DNA of 61,810 nt, taken from Pseudomonadota bacterium (lineage in GTDB: Bacteria > Pseudomonadota > Alphaproteobacteria > RF32 > CAG-239). Below are positions 1-9,407 of the stretch, in pieces (position 1 is the first letter of the stretch; each line of letters starts with the position of its first letter). The stretch covers positions 1 to 61,810 of the forward strand of contig JAHALQ010000008.1 of the NCBI GenBank assembly GCA_018362935.1. Direction: 5' to 3'. The position numbers were made by a program, and so were the translations under genes. The notes below the pieces were generated by a model. The model was not told the origin of the DNA. It made no database searches and was given only the letters and a program-made list of their open reading frames with translations.

Positions 1-27
1 GCGGGAGAGTAAGTCGTCGCCAGATCT
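1..27 (+). rRNA. rrf: 5S rRNA, 3' end only
   Basis: The first bases resemble the closing part of bacterial 5S rRNA (a GAGAGTAgGTCGTCGCCAG-like stretch) and are followed at once by two strong terminators, as at the end of an rRNA operon. Only the 3' tip lies in the window, so the exact end is approximate. Confidence 0.7.
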
Positions 28-63
28 TCTAAACATACCAAACTCCTTTACTTGTTTTATGTT

Positions 64-100
64 ATCCCCTGTTTAATCAATCAGGGGATTTCTTTTTTTT
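64..100 (+). terminator. Rho-independent terminator after 5S rRNA
   Basis: Perfect 8-bp stem ATCCCCTG (64-71) with CAGGGGAT (82-89) followed by a T-rich run to 100. It fits the end of an rRNA operon read on the plus strand. Confidence 0.85.
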
Positions 101-105
101 ATTAT

Positions 106-129
106 CCCCCTGATTAGGGGGCTTTCTTT
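106..129 (+). terminator. Second terminator of the rRNA operon
   Basis: Stem CCCCCT (106-111) and AGGGGG (116-121) with a four-base loop, followed by CTTTCTTTG. Tandem terminators are common after rRNA operons. Confidence 0.7.
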
Positions 130-184
130 GCTCTATTCCCTCATCATTACCGCGCAGGAAACACGCGTGGGGTGTATAAAAAAA

Positions 185-1012
185 TTAGAAATTTGCTCCG
201 TTACAGAAATCCGGACTCTTTGCTAAAGCTTCATACATAGCATATTGCCATGAGTTTATTCCTAAGGGGACGTGTCTTTCTGCTTCGTCGTTCAGATATT
301 GTTTTATATCATCAATAAAGCAATTTTGTTCATCAATCATTTTTTTTACATATGTTTTGATAACAGGAAGGAAGCGTGCGGCCTGAGATGAATATATTGT
401 GCCAAGTTTCAGAAGCTCAAATTGTTTGCATAGGCGAGCATATGTCGTTTGGTCAATTTTCTTGTTTATATAATAGGAAATAACGTAACCGCCATTAGAA
501 TACAAACATTCAGCTTTGAGCCAGCAGATGTTCTGCACGTCGTCATAGTATGGGTGGATTAAGGTATTTTCTTTTGTAGTTGGCGCATATTCAAGCTTGT
601 TTTTATTGCAATTACTGCAGCAAGGCACAAGATTATATGGCAGTAATGCATAAGGGGTATAAAGTTTTTTAGAAAGAAAGTGGTCAATCGTTGCAACCGG
701 TCCATGGGAACAAAAAGGGCATATGTTATTATGCGCTAGAGAAAGTATATAATCGTAATTTTTTCTTTTGGCACCGCTGTATATACTATTATAAATTTTT
801 ATCAATACGGGATAATCTTGGCATTTGTCGAGGGTATGGATATTACCGTTGCTCGTAACCTTATCATAGTTTTGGCCATAGGATATTATTTTCTCTTTAA
901 TGGTCAGAGCTTGTATATAATGAGGGGTGGGAGTTTTAGGAAGGCAATTGTCAAAAAATTCACGGATACCTATTTGCGGTTTATCTATTTTGTACATTTT
1001 TATCTCTTTCAT
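185..1012 (-). CDS. ptuB: HNH endonuclease, PtuB-like (Septu-type defence)
   Basis: A 275-residue protein with the layout of an HNH/McrA-type nuclease: a CPFC zinc knuckle near residue 98, then IDHFLSK carrying the expected catalytic histidine, then NLVPCCSNCN with the second cysteine pair. It overlaps the 3' end of the upstream ATPase gene by 32 nt on the same strand, so the two are translationally coupled. An ATPase followed by a small HNH protein is the architecture of Septu (PtuA/PtuB) anti-phage systems and of the effector pair in some retrons; no reverse transcriptase lies next to it, so Septu-like is the better reading. Base composition is more AT-rich than the neighbouring housekeeping genes, in line with horizontal transfer. 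The exact subtype is uncertain. Confidence 0.65.
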   Translation of the reverse strand: MKEIKMYKIDKPQIGIREFFDNCLPKTPTPHYIQALTIKEKIISYGQNYDKVTSNGNIHTLDKCQDYPVLIKIYNSIYSGAKRKNYDYILSLAHNNICPFCSHGPVATIDHFLSKKLYTPYALLPYNLVPCCSNCNKNKLEYAPTTKENTLIHPYYDDVQNICWLKAECLYSNGGYVISYYINKKIDQTTYARLCKQFELLKLGTIYSSQAARFLPVIKTYVKKMIDEQNCFIDDIKQYLNDEAERHVPLGINSWQYAMYEALAKSPDFCNGANF

Positions 1013-2534
1013 AGATAAGCGAACGGAGAATAGATTGTCCGTCAGTGCCGAGCATGTTATTGAAATGTTGTATTATTTCATCGTAACTAAATCCTTTGCC
1101 GACTTCTTGAGCTAGCAGGTTGTAAAATCCGGAATTCATGACTTCAAGCCCGAAAACTTCATGAGTCAGAGTGCTGACATTTTCGCCGAAGGTTTCAATT
1201 CGCGGTTTACGGATGTTTGTTATGTCACCATACCTGTCAATGATATGAACACAGCTTTGGGGAACTTCCTGCAAAACGACCGGCGAGTGTGTGGCAATAA
1301 TCGCAACGCCGTTTCGATTCCTCATCAGTTCAGATAATGCTCGAAGATAAGCCGATAATAAAGGGGGATGCAGATGATTTTCAGGTTCGTCAATCAAAAC
1401 AAGAGTTTTTTCTTCCGTCAACTCAACCAATTTGACAAGCGAGAGAAGAATTATTTTATGGCCGGAACTCAATTCTTTGCATAAATTGTTTATTTTTTTA
1501 TTTTGAGCGTCTGTATCAAGGGTGTTTATTAACTCTTCAAAATTGTGTTCGGCAAATATCGGGTCAGAAGACAAGATTGTCAAAGCTTTTTCAAATCGGT
1601 CTTTATAACTTCCGGTACAGCATTTGATAAAAGCTTCCTTGAGTTCTTTATGTAGAGTTGCGGGTGATTTGTTATCAAGTAATATTTTATTTTTTTCTTT
1701 GTCTTTTTTCCATTGTCGGAGACCAATATAGTTATATATTATGCCACGGCTGGCCTGCGCTTCATCTTCATGCGGCGGTTCATTATTATCAAAAGGGCTA
1801 AAAATGACAGCAATCAGTTTTGAAAAATTGGTTTCATCAAATGTCTGATTTATGAAGTTATAAGTATTATTAAATTTTACTTCTACCTTAAATCTAAGAT
1901 GAGCGTTTTCTTCATCAGTCAGGTTGCTGATAAGTGCAGAAAGCAATTGTGTTTTGCCTGAGGCATTTCGACCGATGATTACATGAACATTTGACGGAGG
2001 CATAGTGTGTGGTGTAACATGTATATCGAGTTGTGGTTTGTTTTCTTTGTCAAGAATTATACTGAAATCGTAGGGGGATAAGATGAGCTGTCCTTGCAGA
2101 ATGGATTTGAAATTCTTTTCAATCTGAATGAGGTTAATGTTTCTGAGCAAGGAGGTTTTAAAAGCTTCTGTTTCAACAAATTCATGCAAAATATTATCAT
2201 TATAAACGCAGTCGTTTAACGAAATAAGAATATCGCTTCTGATATTTTTATCCAGCATCATTAATTGTTCGTAATAGCTCTGTCCTTGACCCAGAGAACA
2301 ATAATTAGCCGGTAGTTCAGTAAAAAAATCAGGGAGGGATACTGCTCCGTGCGTCATATCTTTTTGCATAATTTTAACCCGGCCGATTTCATAACTTCCG
2401 GTATCACCGATATATTTCAGATAAAACGTCGTTTTGAATGAAAAATCATCCCAGCTGTCCCGAACTAAAATGCATTTACCCAAGTGGTTGCCGGACGCGG
2501 AATTATAATTAGATATTATAAATTGCATAAACAA
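981..2534 (-). CDS. ptuA: AAA/ABC-type ATPase, PtuA-like (Septu-type defence)
   Basis: A 517-residue ATPase with a Walker A motif GRNASGKT around residue 188, an ABC-like signature LSSGHK near residue 352, a Walker B LVLIDEPENHLHPP around residue 381 and a terminal switch histidine in IATHSP. This is the OLD/RecF-like ATPase arrangement of PtuA and related defence ATPases. The following gene encodes an HNH nuclease and overlaps it, which supports a two-component defence unit in which the ATPase controls the nuclease. The upstream side (2535-2770) is AT-rich with no gene seen. Alternative: an ATPase of another ATPase-nuclease defence family; the pairing is certain, the named system is inferred. 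Confidence 0.65.
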   Translation of the reverse strand: MFMQFIISNYNSASGNHLGKCILVRDSWDDFSFKTTFYLKYIGDTGSYEIGRVKIMQKDMTHGAVSLPDFFTELPANYCSLGQGQSYYEQLMMLDKNIRSDILISLNDCVYNDNILHEFVETEAFKTSLLRNINLIQIEKNFKSILQGQLILSPYDFSIILDKENKPQLDIHVTPHTMPPSNVHVIIGRNASGKTQLLSALISNLTDEENAHLRFKVEVKFNNTYNFINQTFDETNFSKLIAVIFSPFDNNEPPHEDEAQASRGIIYNYIGLRQWKKDKEKNKILLDNKSPATLHKELKEAFIKCCTGSYKDRFEKALTILSSDPIFAEHNFEELINTLDTDAQNKKINNLCKELSSGHKIILLSLVKLVELTEEKTLVLIDEPENHLHPPLLSAYLRALSELMRNRNGVAIIATHSPVVLQEVPQSCVHIIDRYGDITNIRKPRIETFGENVSTLTHEVFGLEVMNSGFYNLLAQEVGKGFSYDEIIQHFNNMLGTDGQSILRSLIYERDKNVQNR

Positions 2535-2770
2535 GTTTCCCTATTCTTTTAATAGGTAATTATATTACCAAAAAATAACATGCGCAATAATGGTTTTGTT
2601 GATATTTAAGAAATCGTTGGATGACTTTCTTGGCTATACTAGTAATCGGTACTTAGGATTATATGCAGCCGTATAGTAACGAAACATATTTGTTTTTGGC
2701 ACATAATACAATACTAATTTCGGCAGACAAAATTATTTGTCTCAGATATATCTGGATAATTTATAAAACT

Positions 2771-2792
2771 AGCCCCCGCTTTGACGGGGGCT
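2771..2792 (-). terminator. Terminator downstream of the 2798-3553 gene
   Basis: Seven-bp stem AGCCCCC/GGGGGCT around an eight-base loop just past the stop codon of the minus-strand membrane gene, followed on that strand by AGTTTTAT. Confidence 0.7.
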
Positions 2793-2797
2793 GAAAT

Positions 2798-3553
2798 TTA
2801 TTTATTTTCTTCTTTGTCGGATGGTTCTTTTTGAACATCCGCTTTGTCAGACGGCACATTTTTTAACAGGAAATATTCCAGAATCATGACAGCCAAGAAG
2901 AAAGCCAGTTTTCCACTGGTCAGGCCGATGTAACCGAGAATATAAAGAACGATATATACGGTCAGCAAACTTATCACGCTGCTGCGCATTCTTAAGTCAA
3001 AGCTGAATTTCTTCTTCATGGCAGCGGCCAGAAGATAAGCGCAGGTCGCATAGAAAATGCTTAGGATAAATAAGAAAAGAAAAATAAATGCCGCGCCGAA
3101 GACCGCGCTGATGACGGCTGTCCACGTCAGAAGAGAGGTAAACCCTTCGGTATAATCCGCTTTCGGCAAATCAACATTTCCTTCCAGCTGGTTAATGCGG
3201 ATCTGATTGCTGTTAATAGTGTAGATTGTCGTGCGGGTCAGATAAACGCCGTCAGCCAGTTTGGCGGTATTGAGCTTGTCGACTTTTGTATTAATGACAA
3301 ACGGGAGCATAATTTCTCTGCCTTCAATGTCCAAATGAGCCTGGCGCACAGTGTTGAGCGGCTCGACAACTTTGCCGTTTTCAATCTTCAAAGGCAGCAT
3401 CTGGTCGGCAACGGCCTGCGCATAAGGGATATAATTTGTTCCTGCGAAACGGATAAACAGCCCCAGGAACACACTGAGAATAAGGGAAAACAAAAGCAGA
3501 TAGCGAATGCCGAGGCCTTGGGCGTTGGCAACATAATTTAGAATTTTTTTCAT
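2798..3553 (-). CDS. Membrane protein, possibly DUF1189-like
   Basis: About 251 residues starting at MKKILNYV; this ATG (3553) has AAGGA eight bases upstream, unlike the longer in-frame start at 3622. One membrane helix near the N terminus (residues 18-37), then an extracytoplasmic stretch of about 95 residues, then three or four helices, and a charged Lys/Glu/Asp tail. The plan resembles DUF1189-type integral membrane proteins of unknown function, but I recognise no catalytic motif. It is followed by its own terminator and lies downstream of a HAD hydrolase gene on the same strand. Confidence 0.5.
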   Translation of the reverse strand: MKKILNYVANAQGLGIRYLLLFSLILSVFLGLFIRFAGTNYIPYAQAVADQMLPLKIENGKVVEPLNTVRQAHLDIEGREIMLPFVINTKVDKLNTAKLADGVYLTRTTIYTINSNQIRINQLEGNVDLPKADYTEGFTSLLTWTAVISAVFGAAFIFLFLFILSIFYATCAYLLAAAMKKKFSFDLRMRSSVISLLTVYIVLYILGYIGLTSGKLAFFLAVMILEYFLLKNVPSDKADVQKEPSDKEENK

Positions 3554-3641
3554 AATGCAAATCCTTTCCGAATAAGTAATACTATATAAATATTCTTTTA
3601 TAGAGCTTTTGACACGATTCATCCGCCGTTTATCAACAGAA

Positions 3642-4262
3642 TTAAGCAGACACGTTCTGCTGTTGCAATTTACGAATTCCGGTTAACGCCTTTATATCGG
3701 CAGCAATGGTTGCAGGGGCGAAGATAATGCCCTGAATGCCGATTGTTTCAGCCGCTTTGACATTTGCGGCTTTGTCGTCGACAAAAGCGGTTTCCTGCGG
3801 GGTGGCGTTCAGTTTGCGAAGAACTTCCCGATAAATAAGCAAATCAGGTTTAAGCAGCCCTAAATCATATGAGGTGAAAACATATTGCGGTCTGATAATG
3901 TCACTGGTGCGGCTGCTGCCGCACAAAATCGGCAACGCATTGGAAAGCAGGCAGTTGATAATGCCGTTTTCTTTCAGTATTTCCTGGACTCTGCGGGTTT
4001 CTGCATGATATTCGCTGATGCCTTCCCAAAACAATCCAAACAGACGTTTTTCGACCAGTCCGGAAAAATCAATTTCATACTGTCGGCACAACTGCTGCAT
4101 CATTTCCGCCGTTGTGATTTTTCCGAGCATATACGGTCTGAAATCAAACAGAGGCTTGCCGGGCTTGACAGGGGAAGTCTCCTCAATCCATCTGGCCAGA
4201 GGATCCAGCGAATAGCGGTAGACAACGTTTCCGACATCCCATATGCAGTATTTTATTGCCAA
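3642..4262 (-). CDS. HAD-superfamily hydrolase
   Basis: A 206-residue protein with HAD motifs: WDVGNV at residues 8-13 (motif I, with D9 as the likely nucleophile), LLSNA (motif II), KPD (motif III lysine) and FVDDKAANV (motif IV acidic pair). The small alpha-helical cap between motifs I and II is typical of class IA phosphatases such as YihX-type sugar-phosphate phosphatases. The substrate cannot be told from sequence. It ends seven bases before the stop of nothing obvious downstream and starts close to the end of the DUF2207 gene, so the two may be co-transcribed. Confidence 0.75.
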   Translation of the reverse strand: MAIKYCIWDVGNVVYRYSLDPLARWIEETSPVKPGKPLFDFRPYMLGKITTAEMMQQLCRQYEIDFSGLVEKRLFGLFWEGISEYHAETRRVQEILKENGIINCLLSNALPILCGSSRTSDIIRPQYVFTSYDLGLLKPDLLIYREVLRKLNATPQETAFVDDKAANVKAAETIGIQGIIFAPATIAADIKALTGIRKLQQQNVSA

Positions 4263-4269
4263 AGAAACC

Positions 4270-6318
4270 TCATCTGAATTTGCGTATCATATCTATGATA
4301 GTGCTTAATTTATTATACTCGTTTTTACTGCCGGTGATGAATTCATCTTCCATATCCAAAACCAGAATATTGGCCTGCTGGTTGGCAATTTCCTTACCCA
4401 GCAGAATATTGTCGTGATGCCGGCGCAAATGTTCTTTCAATGTGGCCGTTTCGTCAATATAAGGTTTGAGCAGGCCGTTGCGCTTGGTATAGCCGGTGGT
4501 AAAATAAAAAATCGCAAGAACCGCCGCAAAAATCAGCAAAACGGCTGTCAGCGAAATAACTGAAGACATTATGATGACAGTCAGCAGTATCAGGGCTGTC
4601 CCCGCCGCCTTTGCCAAAATATTAAACAGGTTGCGCACGGATTGCACATAAAACAGAAGGCAGCCGGCAAACAGCGCCAGAGTTCCGGGAATCAGCACTT
4701 TAAGAATGGGCAGATTATCAGAAAACAGAGCCGTGAAAGTTTCGCCGGCAAACAGCATTGCCAGGCTGAAAGCAATGTAGCCGCTGTTGAGTTTAATCCG
4801 GAAAGAAGTCATGCTGTTTCTGACTTCTTTTTCAATAAACCGTGATGCGCGGCGGATTTTAACCAAATTATTTTTATTGACGTTAAACACCGCCTCGCTG
4901 GTGCCGAACATGGCAAGAACGGCTTTTTGTTCGTTTTTGGTCAGGTTTTTAAGGTGATCGGTTCGTTTGACCAGCAAAATCGTGTCGTCTGACTGCTGAA
5001 TGTCGATAACGTTCTTTTTATACAATTCCAGAATAAAAGCGCCGAATGACTTGGCATCGTATCTGTTGGCATAAAGAAACCGTATCAGCGGGGCGGTTTT
5101 GCGCAGCGTAATTTTTAATTGTCCGACATTGCGGCGGATATATCTGCCTGAAAGCGCAAATCCGGCTGCAATCATCAGCAGCGCCATGGCGCTGAAGACA
5201 ACATCACTGTGTTTTTCTATCAGGCGAAACCAGCGGTCGCCGAAAGTCTGCGCGCTGATAACGCCGTGCGGCAGCGAACTTATGATATGAAAACCTTCGC
5301 CGATAAACAGCGGCCGTGTGCTGCGGTAGCCGAAAGACGTCGGCGTCAGTTTGACAATGTTGCCCCAGTTCGGGCTGAGGTTTGTCGGCGAGCCTATCAG
5401 AACAACCTGGCCGAGCGGTTCGCTGGCCAGAGGATAAGTGATTGTGGCACCGCTTTTGCCGATAACGAGATTCCAGGAACTGCCGGTGACATCCCAGTAA
5501 AACTCGTCAAAATCCGGATAAACGCCCATCAGGTTGTGCGCCAGATAGACCAGCCGGAAGGTATAAACGCCGGGGTTCAGATTTTCTTCGGCCACAGGGC
5601 TGATAAGGAAACCGCGCCCGCTGCGGGAAAGTTTGTAATCGGCGGGAATGCCGTTTATATCGGCGCTGACAAAGGTATAGCCCAAATCCTGTCTTGAACC
5701 GTCGCGCAGCAGGATTGTTCCCGGCAGGCTGCGGCGGATGCCGTTTGTTACCTTTTCGCCGTTGGCAACCACGGTAATTGTTTCTTCAAACTTAACCGTA
5801 CCCTCCGGCAGAATGTCAATTTTGGTCATCAGGTAAGGAATATGTTCGCGCGCCGGGATAAGGACTTTTTCAGGGCTGTCGGGTAATACCGCCTCAATAA
5901 CCGGAAAGTTTGGCCTTTCCCATGCCCGGCGCTGCTCGGCAATCTGCGGTGCGACAGCCGGCAGGCGGATTTCGGATGGGCCTTGAGGTTTGATAACCTT
6001 TGCCAGGGCGGCTTCGTAAATTTTTTGGAATTCGGACTTCTGCTGTTCTTTCAGCATTTGCTGGGCTTCGGGGCTGCGGACGGTATGGATGTTGCCTGTG
6101 GTCACTTTTTGCGTGTCTTCGATAACGGTATTTTTAATGCGGTCTTCCAAAAAGCTTTCCAGCGCGTCGCTGGTCATATTGCGAACGGCAGGCGTTTCGT
6201 TCTGGGCCTGAGTCTGGGGCTGGGGAATGGCGGATTGGTCGGAGATTTCCGTAATTTTGGCCGATGCCGAAACGGTTGCCGCCGCAATGTAACAAACCGC
6301 AAGAAAAATTTTTTTCAT
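4270..6318 (-). CDS. DUF2207-type membrane protein
   Basis: About 682 residues from MKKIFLAVC at 6318, which gives a clean signal peptide (AAATVSASA); the longer open frame to 6414 overlaps the divergent glmU-like gene and is unlikely to be used. A long extracytoplasmic region containing a beta-sandwich-like segment (ITVVANGEKV...GIRRSLPG) is followed by a membrane helix near residues 375-395, a cytoplasmic part rich in winged-helix-like segments, and a cluster of hydrophobic helices before the C terminus. This is the DUF2207 layout, a family of predicted membrane proteins with no assigned function. Confidence 0.7.
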   Translation of the reverse strand: MKKIFLAVCYIAAATVSASAKITEISDQSAIPQPQTQAQNETPAVRNMTSDALESFLEDRIKNTVIEDTQKVTTGNIHTVRSPEAQQMLKEQQKSEFQKIYEAALAKVIKPQGPSEIRLPAVAPQIAEQRRAWERPNFPVIEAVLPDSPEKVLIPAREHIPYLMTKIDILPEGTVKFEETITVVANGEKVTNGIRRSLPGTILLRDGSRQDLGYTFVSADINGIPADYKLSRSGRGFLISPVAEENLNPGVYTFRLVYLAHNLMGVYPDFDEFYWDVTGSSWNLVIGKSGATITYPLASEPLGQVVLIGSPTNLSPNWGNIVKLTPTSFGYRSTRPLFIGEGFHIISSLPHGVISAQTFGDRWFRLIEKHSDVVFSAMALLMIAAGFALSGRYIRRNVGQLKITLRKTAPLIRFLYANRYDAKSFGAFILELYKKNVIDIQQSDDTILLVKRTDHLKNLTKNEQKAVLAMFGTSEAVFNVNKNNLVKIRRASRFIEKEVRNSMTSFRIKLNSGYIAFSLAMLFAGETFTALFSDNLPILKVLIPGTLALFAGCLLFYVQSVRNLFNILAKAAGTALILLTVIIMSSVISLTAVLLIFAAVLAIFYFTTGYTKRNGLLKPYIDETATLKEHLRRHHDNILLGKEIANQQANILVLDMEDEFITGSKNEYNKLSTIIDMIRKFR

Positions 6319-6402
6319 AACTAGACACTCTTTATTAACAAATAAAAGATATCTGTTATTATAAGCCATAAGTATTAAAAAGTTATAAAGGAGTTTTGAA
6401 CG

Positions 6403-7146
6403 ATGGACGAACAAAAAGTAGCGGCAATCATCCTTGGCGCCGGTAAGGGAACCCGCATGAAGTCTGATTTACCGAAAGTAATGATGCCTGTCGGCGGCAA
6501 ACCGATGATCCGCCATATTCTTGATACGCTTGAAGAAATTAAGGCCGACAAAATTGTCACCGTGATTGCCCCCGACGGCGATTTGGTCAAAAAAGAAGTT
6601 GCGCCGTACCCGACCTGCGTTCAGGAAAAACAGCTCGGCACCGGCCATGCCGTCGTTGCGGCGCGCTCTGAGCTGTTTGGTTTTAAAGGCGATATTCTGG
6701 TGATTTTCGGCGACCAGCCGTTATATACCAAAGATACCATGCAAAAGCTTCTTAAAAAACGCCGCGAAGGTTATGCCGTTGTCTGTCTGGGTTTTCGTCC
6801 CAAAGATCCGGCGCGCTACGGCAGACTGATTATGGACGGGGCAGACTTGAAGCGCATTGTCGAATTTAAAGACGCCACCGATGAGGAAAAAGCCATTGAT
6901 TTGTGCAATTCCGGCATGATGTGTTTTGACGGCGAAAAACTTTTTGAGATTTTGGCCGCCATCAGTAATGAAAATGCCGCCGGTGAATATTATCTTACCG
7001 ATGCGGTAGAAGTCGCACTTCGCAAAGGATACAAATGCAGCGCCGTTGAATGTCCGGTTGAAGAAGCTTCGGCCGCCAACACGCTGGAAGAATTGGCTTT
7101 GCTGGAAGAGCTTCTTCAAAAGCGCAATGCGAACAAAGGAAAATAA
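6403..7146 (+). CDS. Stand-alone GlmU-like uridylyltransferase
   Basis: A 247-residue nucleotidyltransferase with the GlmU N-terminal signature LGAGKGTRM, a lysine in SDLPKVM, QLGTGHAV, FGDQPL and NSGMM. In GlmU this domain makes UDP-GlcNAc from GlcNAc-1-phosphate and UTP. The usual left-handed beta-helix acetyltransferase domain (about 200 residues) is missing, and the next gene is not that domain. Start ATG 6403 has AAAGGAG ten bases upstream. It may be a second pyrophosphorylase acting with an acetyltransferase encoded elsewhere, or have another sugar-1-phosphate substrate. The stop overlaps the start of the following gene (TAATG). Confidence 0.75.
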   Translation: MDEQKVAAIILGAGKGTRMKSDLPKVMMPVGGKPMIRHILDTLEEIKADKIVTVIAPDGDLVKKEVAPYPTCVQEKQLGTGHAVVAARSELFGFKGDILVIFGDQPLYTKDTMQKLLKKRREGYAVVCLGFRPKDPARYGRLIMDGADLKRIVEFKDATDEEKAIDLCNSGMMCFDGEKLFEILAAISNENAAGEYYLTDAVEVALRKGYKCSAVECPVEEASAANTLEELALLEELLQKRNANKGK

Positions 7147-7610
7147 TGACATTTATTAAAAATCATTGGTTTGGTCTGCTTGGCGGTATTGTCATTTTTG
7201 TGTTTATGAGCGTGTTCGTGCTGGTGCTGCTGTCGCCGCGTCAGGACGCGCAAGGCCGCGGCTTTATCCCCTGTACCCGGCAATTGGCCGAAAAACTGCT
7301 CAACTGTCCGGAAGAGCACAAAATAAGATGCCTGTTCAGCGCAATAGCTCAGAACACTTGGTGCGATATGAAAGTTATCGGCGGCGGTTTTGCCGATTGG
7401 GCAGCCGGGAAGCAAACGGCGCCGTGGAGTAATTATATTTTCATTCCTGAAAAAGTCCGCGACGAAACTTTTGATGAGGAAGCCGAGGCCGAATATTTGA
7501 AAAACAATCCGTCACCGGCGGCCGAAATGCAGAAACTGCAAAAATTAAACGAGGAATTGGAAAATGAAATCACCAGAGAAGAAGTCGACGAAAACGAAAA
7601 ACCCCGCTGA
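7146..7610 (+). CDS. Small single-pass membrane protein
   Basis: A 154-residue protein with a transmembrane helix at residues 9-30 (GLLGGIVIFVFMSVFVLVLL), a short periplasmic part with three or four cysteines (PCTRQ, LLNCPEE, IRCLF, TWCDM) that could form disulfides, and an acidic C-terminal coiled stretch. I do not recognise a family. Its start overlaps the glmU-like stop by one base and its 3' end overlaps pepF by 47 nt, so the three genes form one tightly coupled operon. Confidence 0.65.
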   Translation: MTFIKNHWFGLLGGIVIFVFMSVFVLVLLSPRQDAQGRGFIPCTRQLAEKLLNCPEEHKIRCLFSAIAQNTWCDMKVIGGGFADWAAGKQTAPWSNYIFIPEKVRDETFDEEAEAEYLKNNPSPAAEMQKLQKLNEELENEITREEVDENEKPR

Positions 7611-9387
7611 TGTTCCCGGCTGGGATTTGGGCGATTTATACAAGGGCATGGATGACCCGCAGATTGAAAAGGATTTGCAGCGCTATAAGAAGCTCAATGC
7701 CGCGCTTGCCAAAAACTATAAGGGGAAGTTTGCCGCCATTGCGCCGGCGGATTTTTTCAAAGCATTGCAAAATGTTGAAGAAACCGGAATTCTCGGCAGC
7801 AAATTGGGCGTTTTTGCCTACCTGAACATGGTCACCCGCATGAAAGATACCAAGGCCGTCGCTTTTTATCAGAGTATTGACGAGCGCATGACCGATTACA
7901 GCAAACCGTCGATTTTCTTCACGCTTGAAATTAACCAACTGTCCGAGGATAAGTTCCGCGAACTGCTGGCCGATAAAGGGGTAGCGTATTACAAACCGTT
8001 TTTGGAGCGCGTCCGCCGTTTTAAGGCGCACGAGCTGTCCGAACCGGTTGAAAAAGTGTTTCTCGAGAAATCCGTAACTTCCGGCGGCGCATGGCGGCGT
8101 TTGTATGACGAGCATTCCGCGGCTTTGGAATATACCGTTGACGGTAAGAAGTATAACGATGCCGAAATTTCCAAACTTCTGTTGGATAAAGACCCGGAAA
8201 TCCGCGCCAAAGCCGGAAAAGAACTTAACCGTGTCTGCCGCGAAAATGCCAAGTTGTTTACTTTTATTTACAATATGATTGTCAAGGACAAGTCAATCAG
8301 CGATGACAACCGCGGCTATAAATCTCCGGTTGCCGCGCGCAATCTTGATAATCAGGTTGACGACAAGGCGCTTCAGGCGCTGACCTCTTCGGTTCGTGCC
8401 CAATATGCCAATCTGGCGCACCGTTTCTATAAGCTCAAGTCCAAATGGCTCGGTGTCGACAAAATCCAGTACTGGGACAGGAACGCGCCGCTGCCGTTCA
8501 GTTCTGACCGCCATTACAGTTGGGACGAGAGCGTCAAAATCGTTTTGGATGCCTATGAGCGTTTTTCGCCGAAGCTCAAAAAACTGGCTGAGCCGTTTTT
8601 TGACAAAGATAAGTCATGGATAGACGTGCCGCCGCGCGACGGCAAACGCAGCGGGGCTTTTGCCATGCCGCTGCCGGCCAAATTCCACCCCTATCTGATG
8701 CTGAATTTTGTCGGCAAACAGAATGATGTCCTGACTCTGGCGCATGAGCTGGGGCACGGATGCCACATGCGTCTGAGTATCAAACAGGGCGAGCTGAATG
8801 ATGACACGCCGCTGACGCTGGCCGAAGTCGCGTCAGTTTTCGGCGAGATGATAACTTTCCAGTCTTTGCTGTCGCAGCTGGATGATGACAAGGAAAAATT
8901 GTGCCTGATTGCCTCCAAGGTCAATGACATGATAAATACCGCTGTCCGCCAGATTGCGTTTCATTTCTTTGAAACCCGCGTCCATGAAGAACGCAAAAAC
9001 GGCGAGCTGCCGCCCGAACGGCTGGATGAAATCTGGGTTGAGGAAATGCGCGAGAGCTTAGGCGCCAATGTGATTGTCGACGATGACAGCAAGTCGATAT
9101 GGCCGATTGTCAGCCACTTCTTCCACAGTCCGTTTTATGTTTACGCCTATTCTTTTGCTGATTGCCTGGTCAATTCGCTGTATCAGGTTTATCAGGAAGG
9201 CAAGGTTAAGGACTTCCCGGACAAATATCTCAAGATGTTGAGCCAGACCGGTGTCAAACGTTATGACGAATTGCTCAAACCTTTCGGTCTGAACGCCAGA
9301 AGTCCCGAATTCTGGAACAAGGGGCTGAGCCTGATATCGTCTTATATTGATGAACTGGAGCGACTGGATAAGAAAATCGGTTTGTGA
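7564..9387 (+). CDS. pepF: M3-family oligoendopeptidase F
   Basis: A 607-residue zinc metallopeptidase with the M3 signature LAHELGHGCH; the HEXXH histidines fall at about residues 394 and 398, with the third ligand glutamate expected in the LAEVASVFGE segment. The length and N-terminal helical region (GWDLGDLY) match the PepF clade 3 type that degrades cytoplasmic oligopeptides. The start ATG at 7564 has GAGGAATT upstream and lies inside the preceding gene, implying translational coupling. The family assignment is secure; peptide specificity is not visible. Confidence 0.92.
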   Translation: MKSPEKKSTKTKNPADVPGWDLGDLYKGMDDPQIEKDLQRYKKLNAALAKNYKGKFAAIAPADFFKALQNVEETGILGSKLGVFAYLNMVTRMKDTKAVAFYQSIDERMTDYSKPSIFFTLEINQLSEDKFRELLADKGVAYYKPFLERVRRFKAHELSEPVEKVFLEKSVTSGGAWRRLYDEHSAALEYTVDGKKYNDAEISKLLLDKDPEIRAKAGKELNRVCRENAKLFTFIYNMIVKDKSISDDNRGYKSPVAARNLDNQVDDKALQALTSSVRAQYANLAHRFYKLKSKWLGVDKIQYWDRNAPLPFSSDRHYSWDESVKIVLDAYERFSPKLKKLAEPFFDKDKSWIDVPPRDGKRSGAFAMPLPAKFHPYLMLNFVGKQNDVLTLAHELGHGCHMRLSIKQGELNDDTPLTLAEVASVFGEMITFQSLLSQLDDDKEKLCLIASKVNDMINTAVRQIAFHFFETRVHEERKNGELPPERLDEIWVEEMRESLGANVIVDDDSKSIWPIVSHFFHSPFYVYAYSFADCLVNSLYQVYQEGKVKDFPDKYLKMLSQTGVKRYDELLKPFGLNARSPEFWNKGLSLISSYIDELERLDKKIGL

Positions 9388-9407
9388 TAAAAAGAAAATG
9401 GCGGGGA

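Noticed and set aside
1..2534. Retron with ATPase-HNH effectors
   Set aside because: The only reverse transcriptase in the window is 11 kb away and clearly belongs to the DGR.
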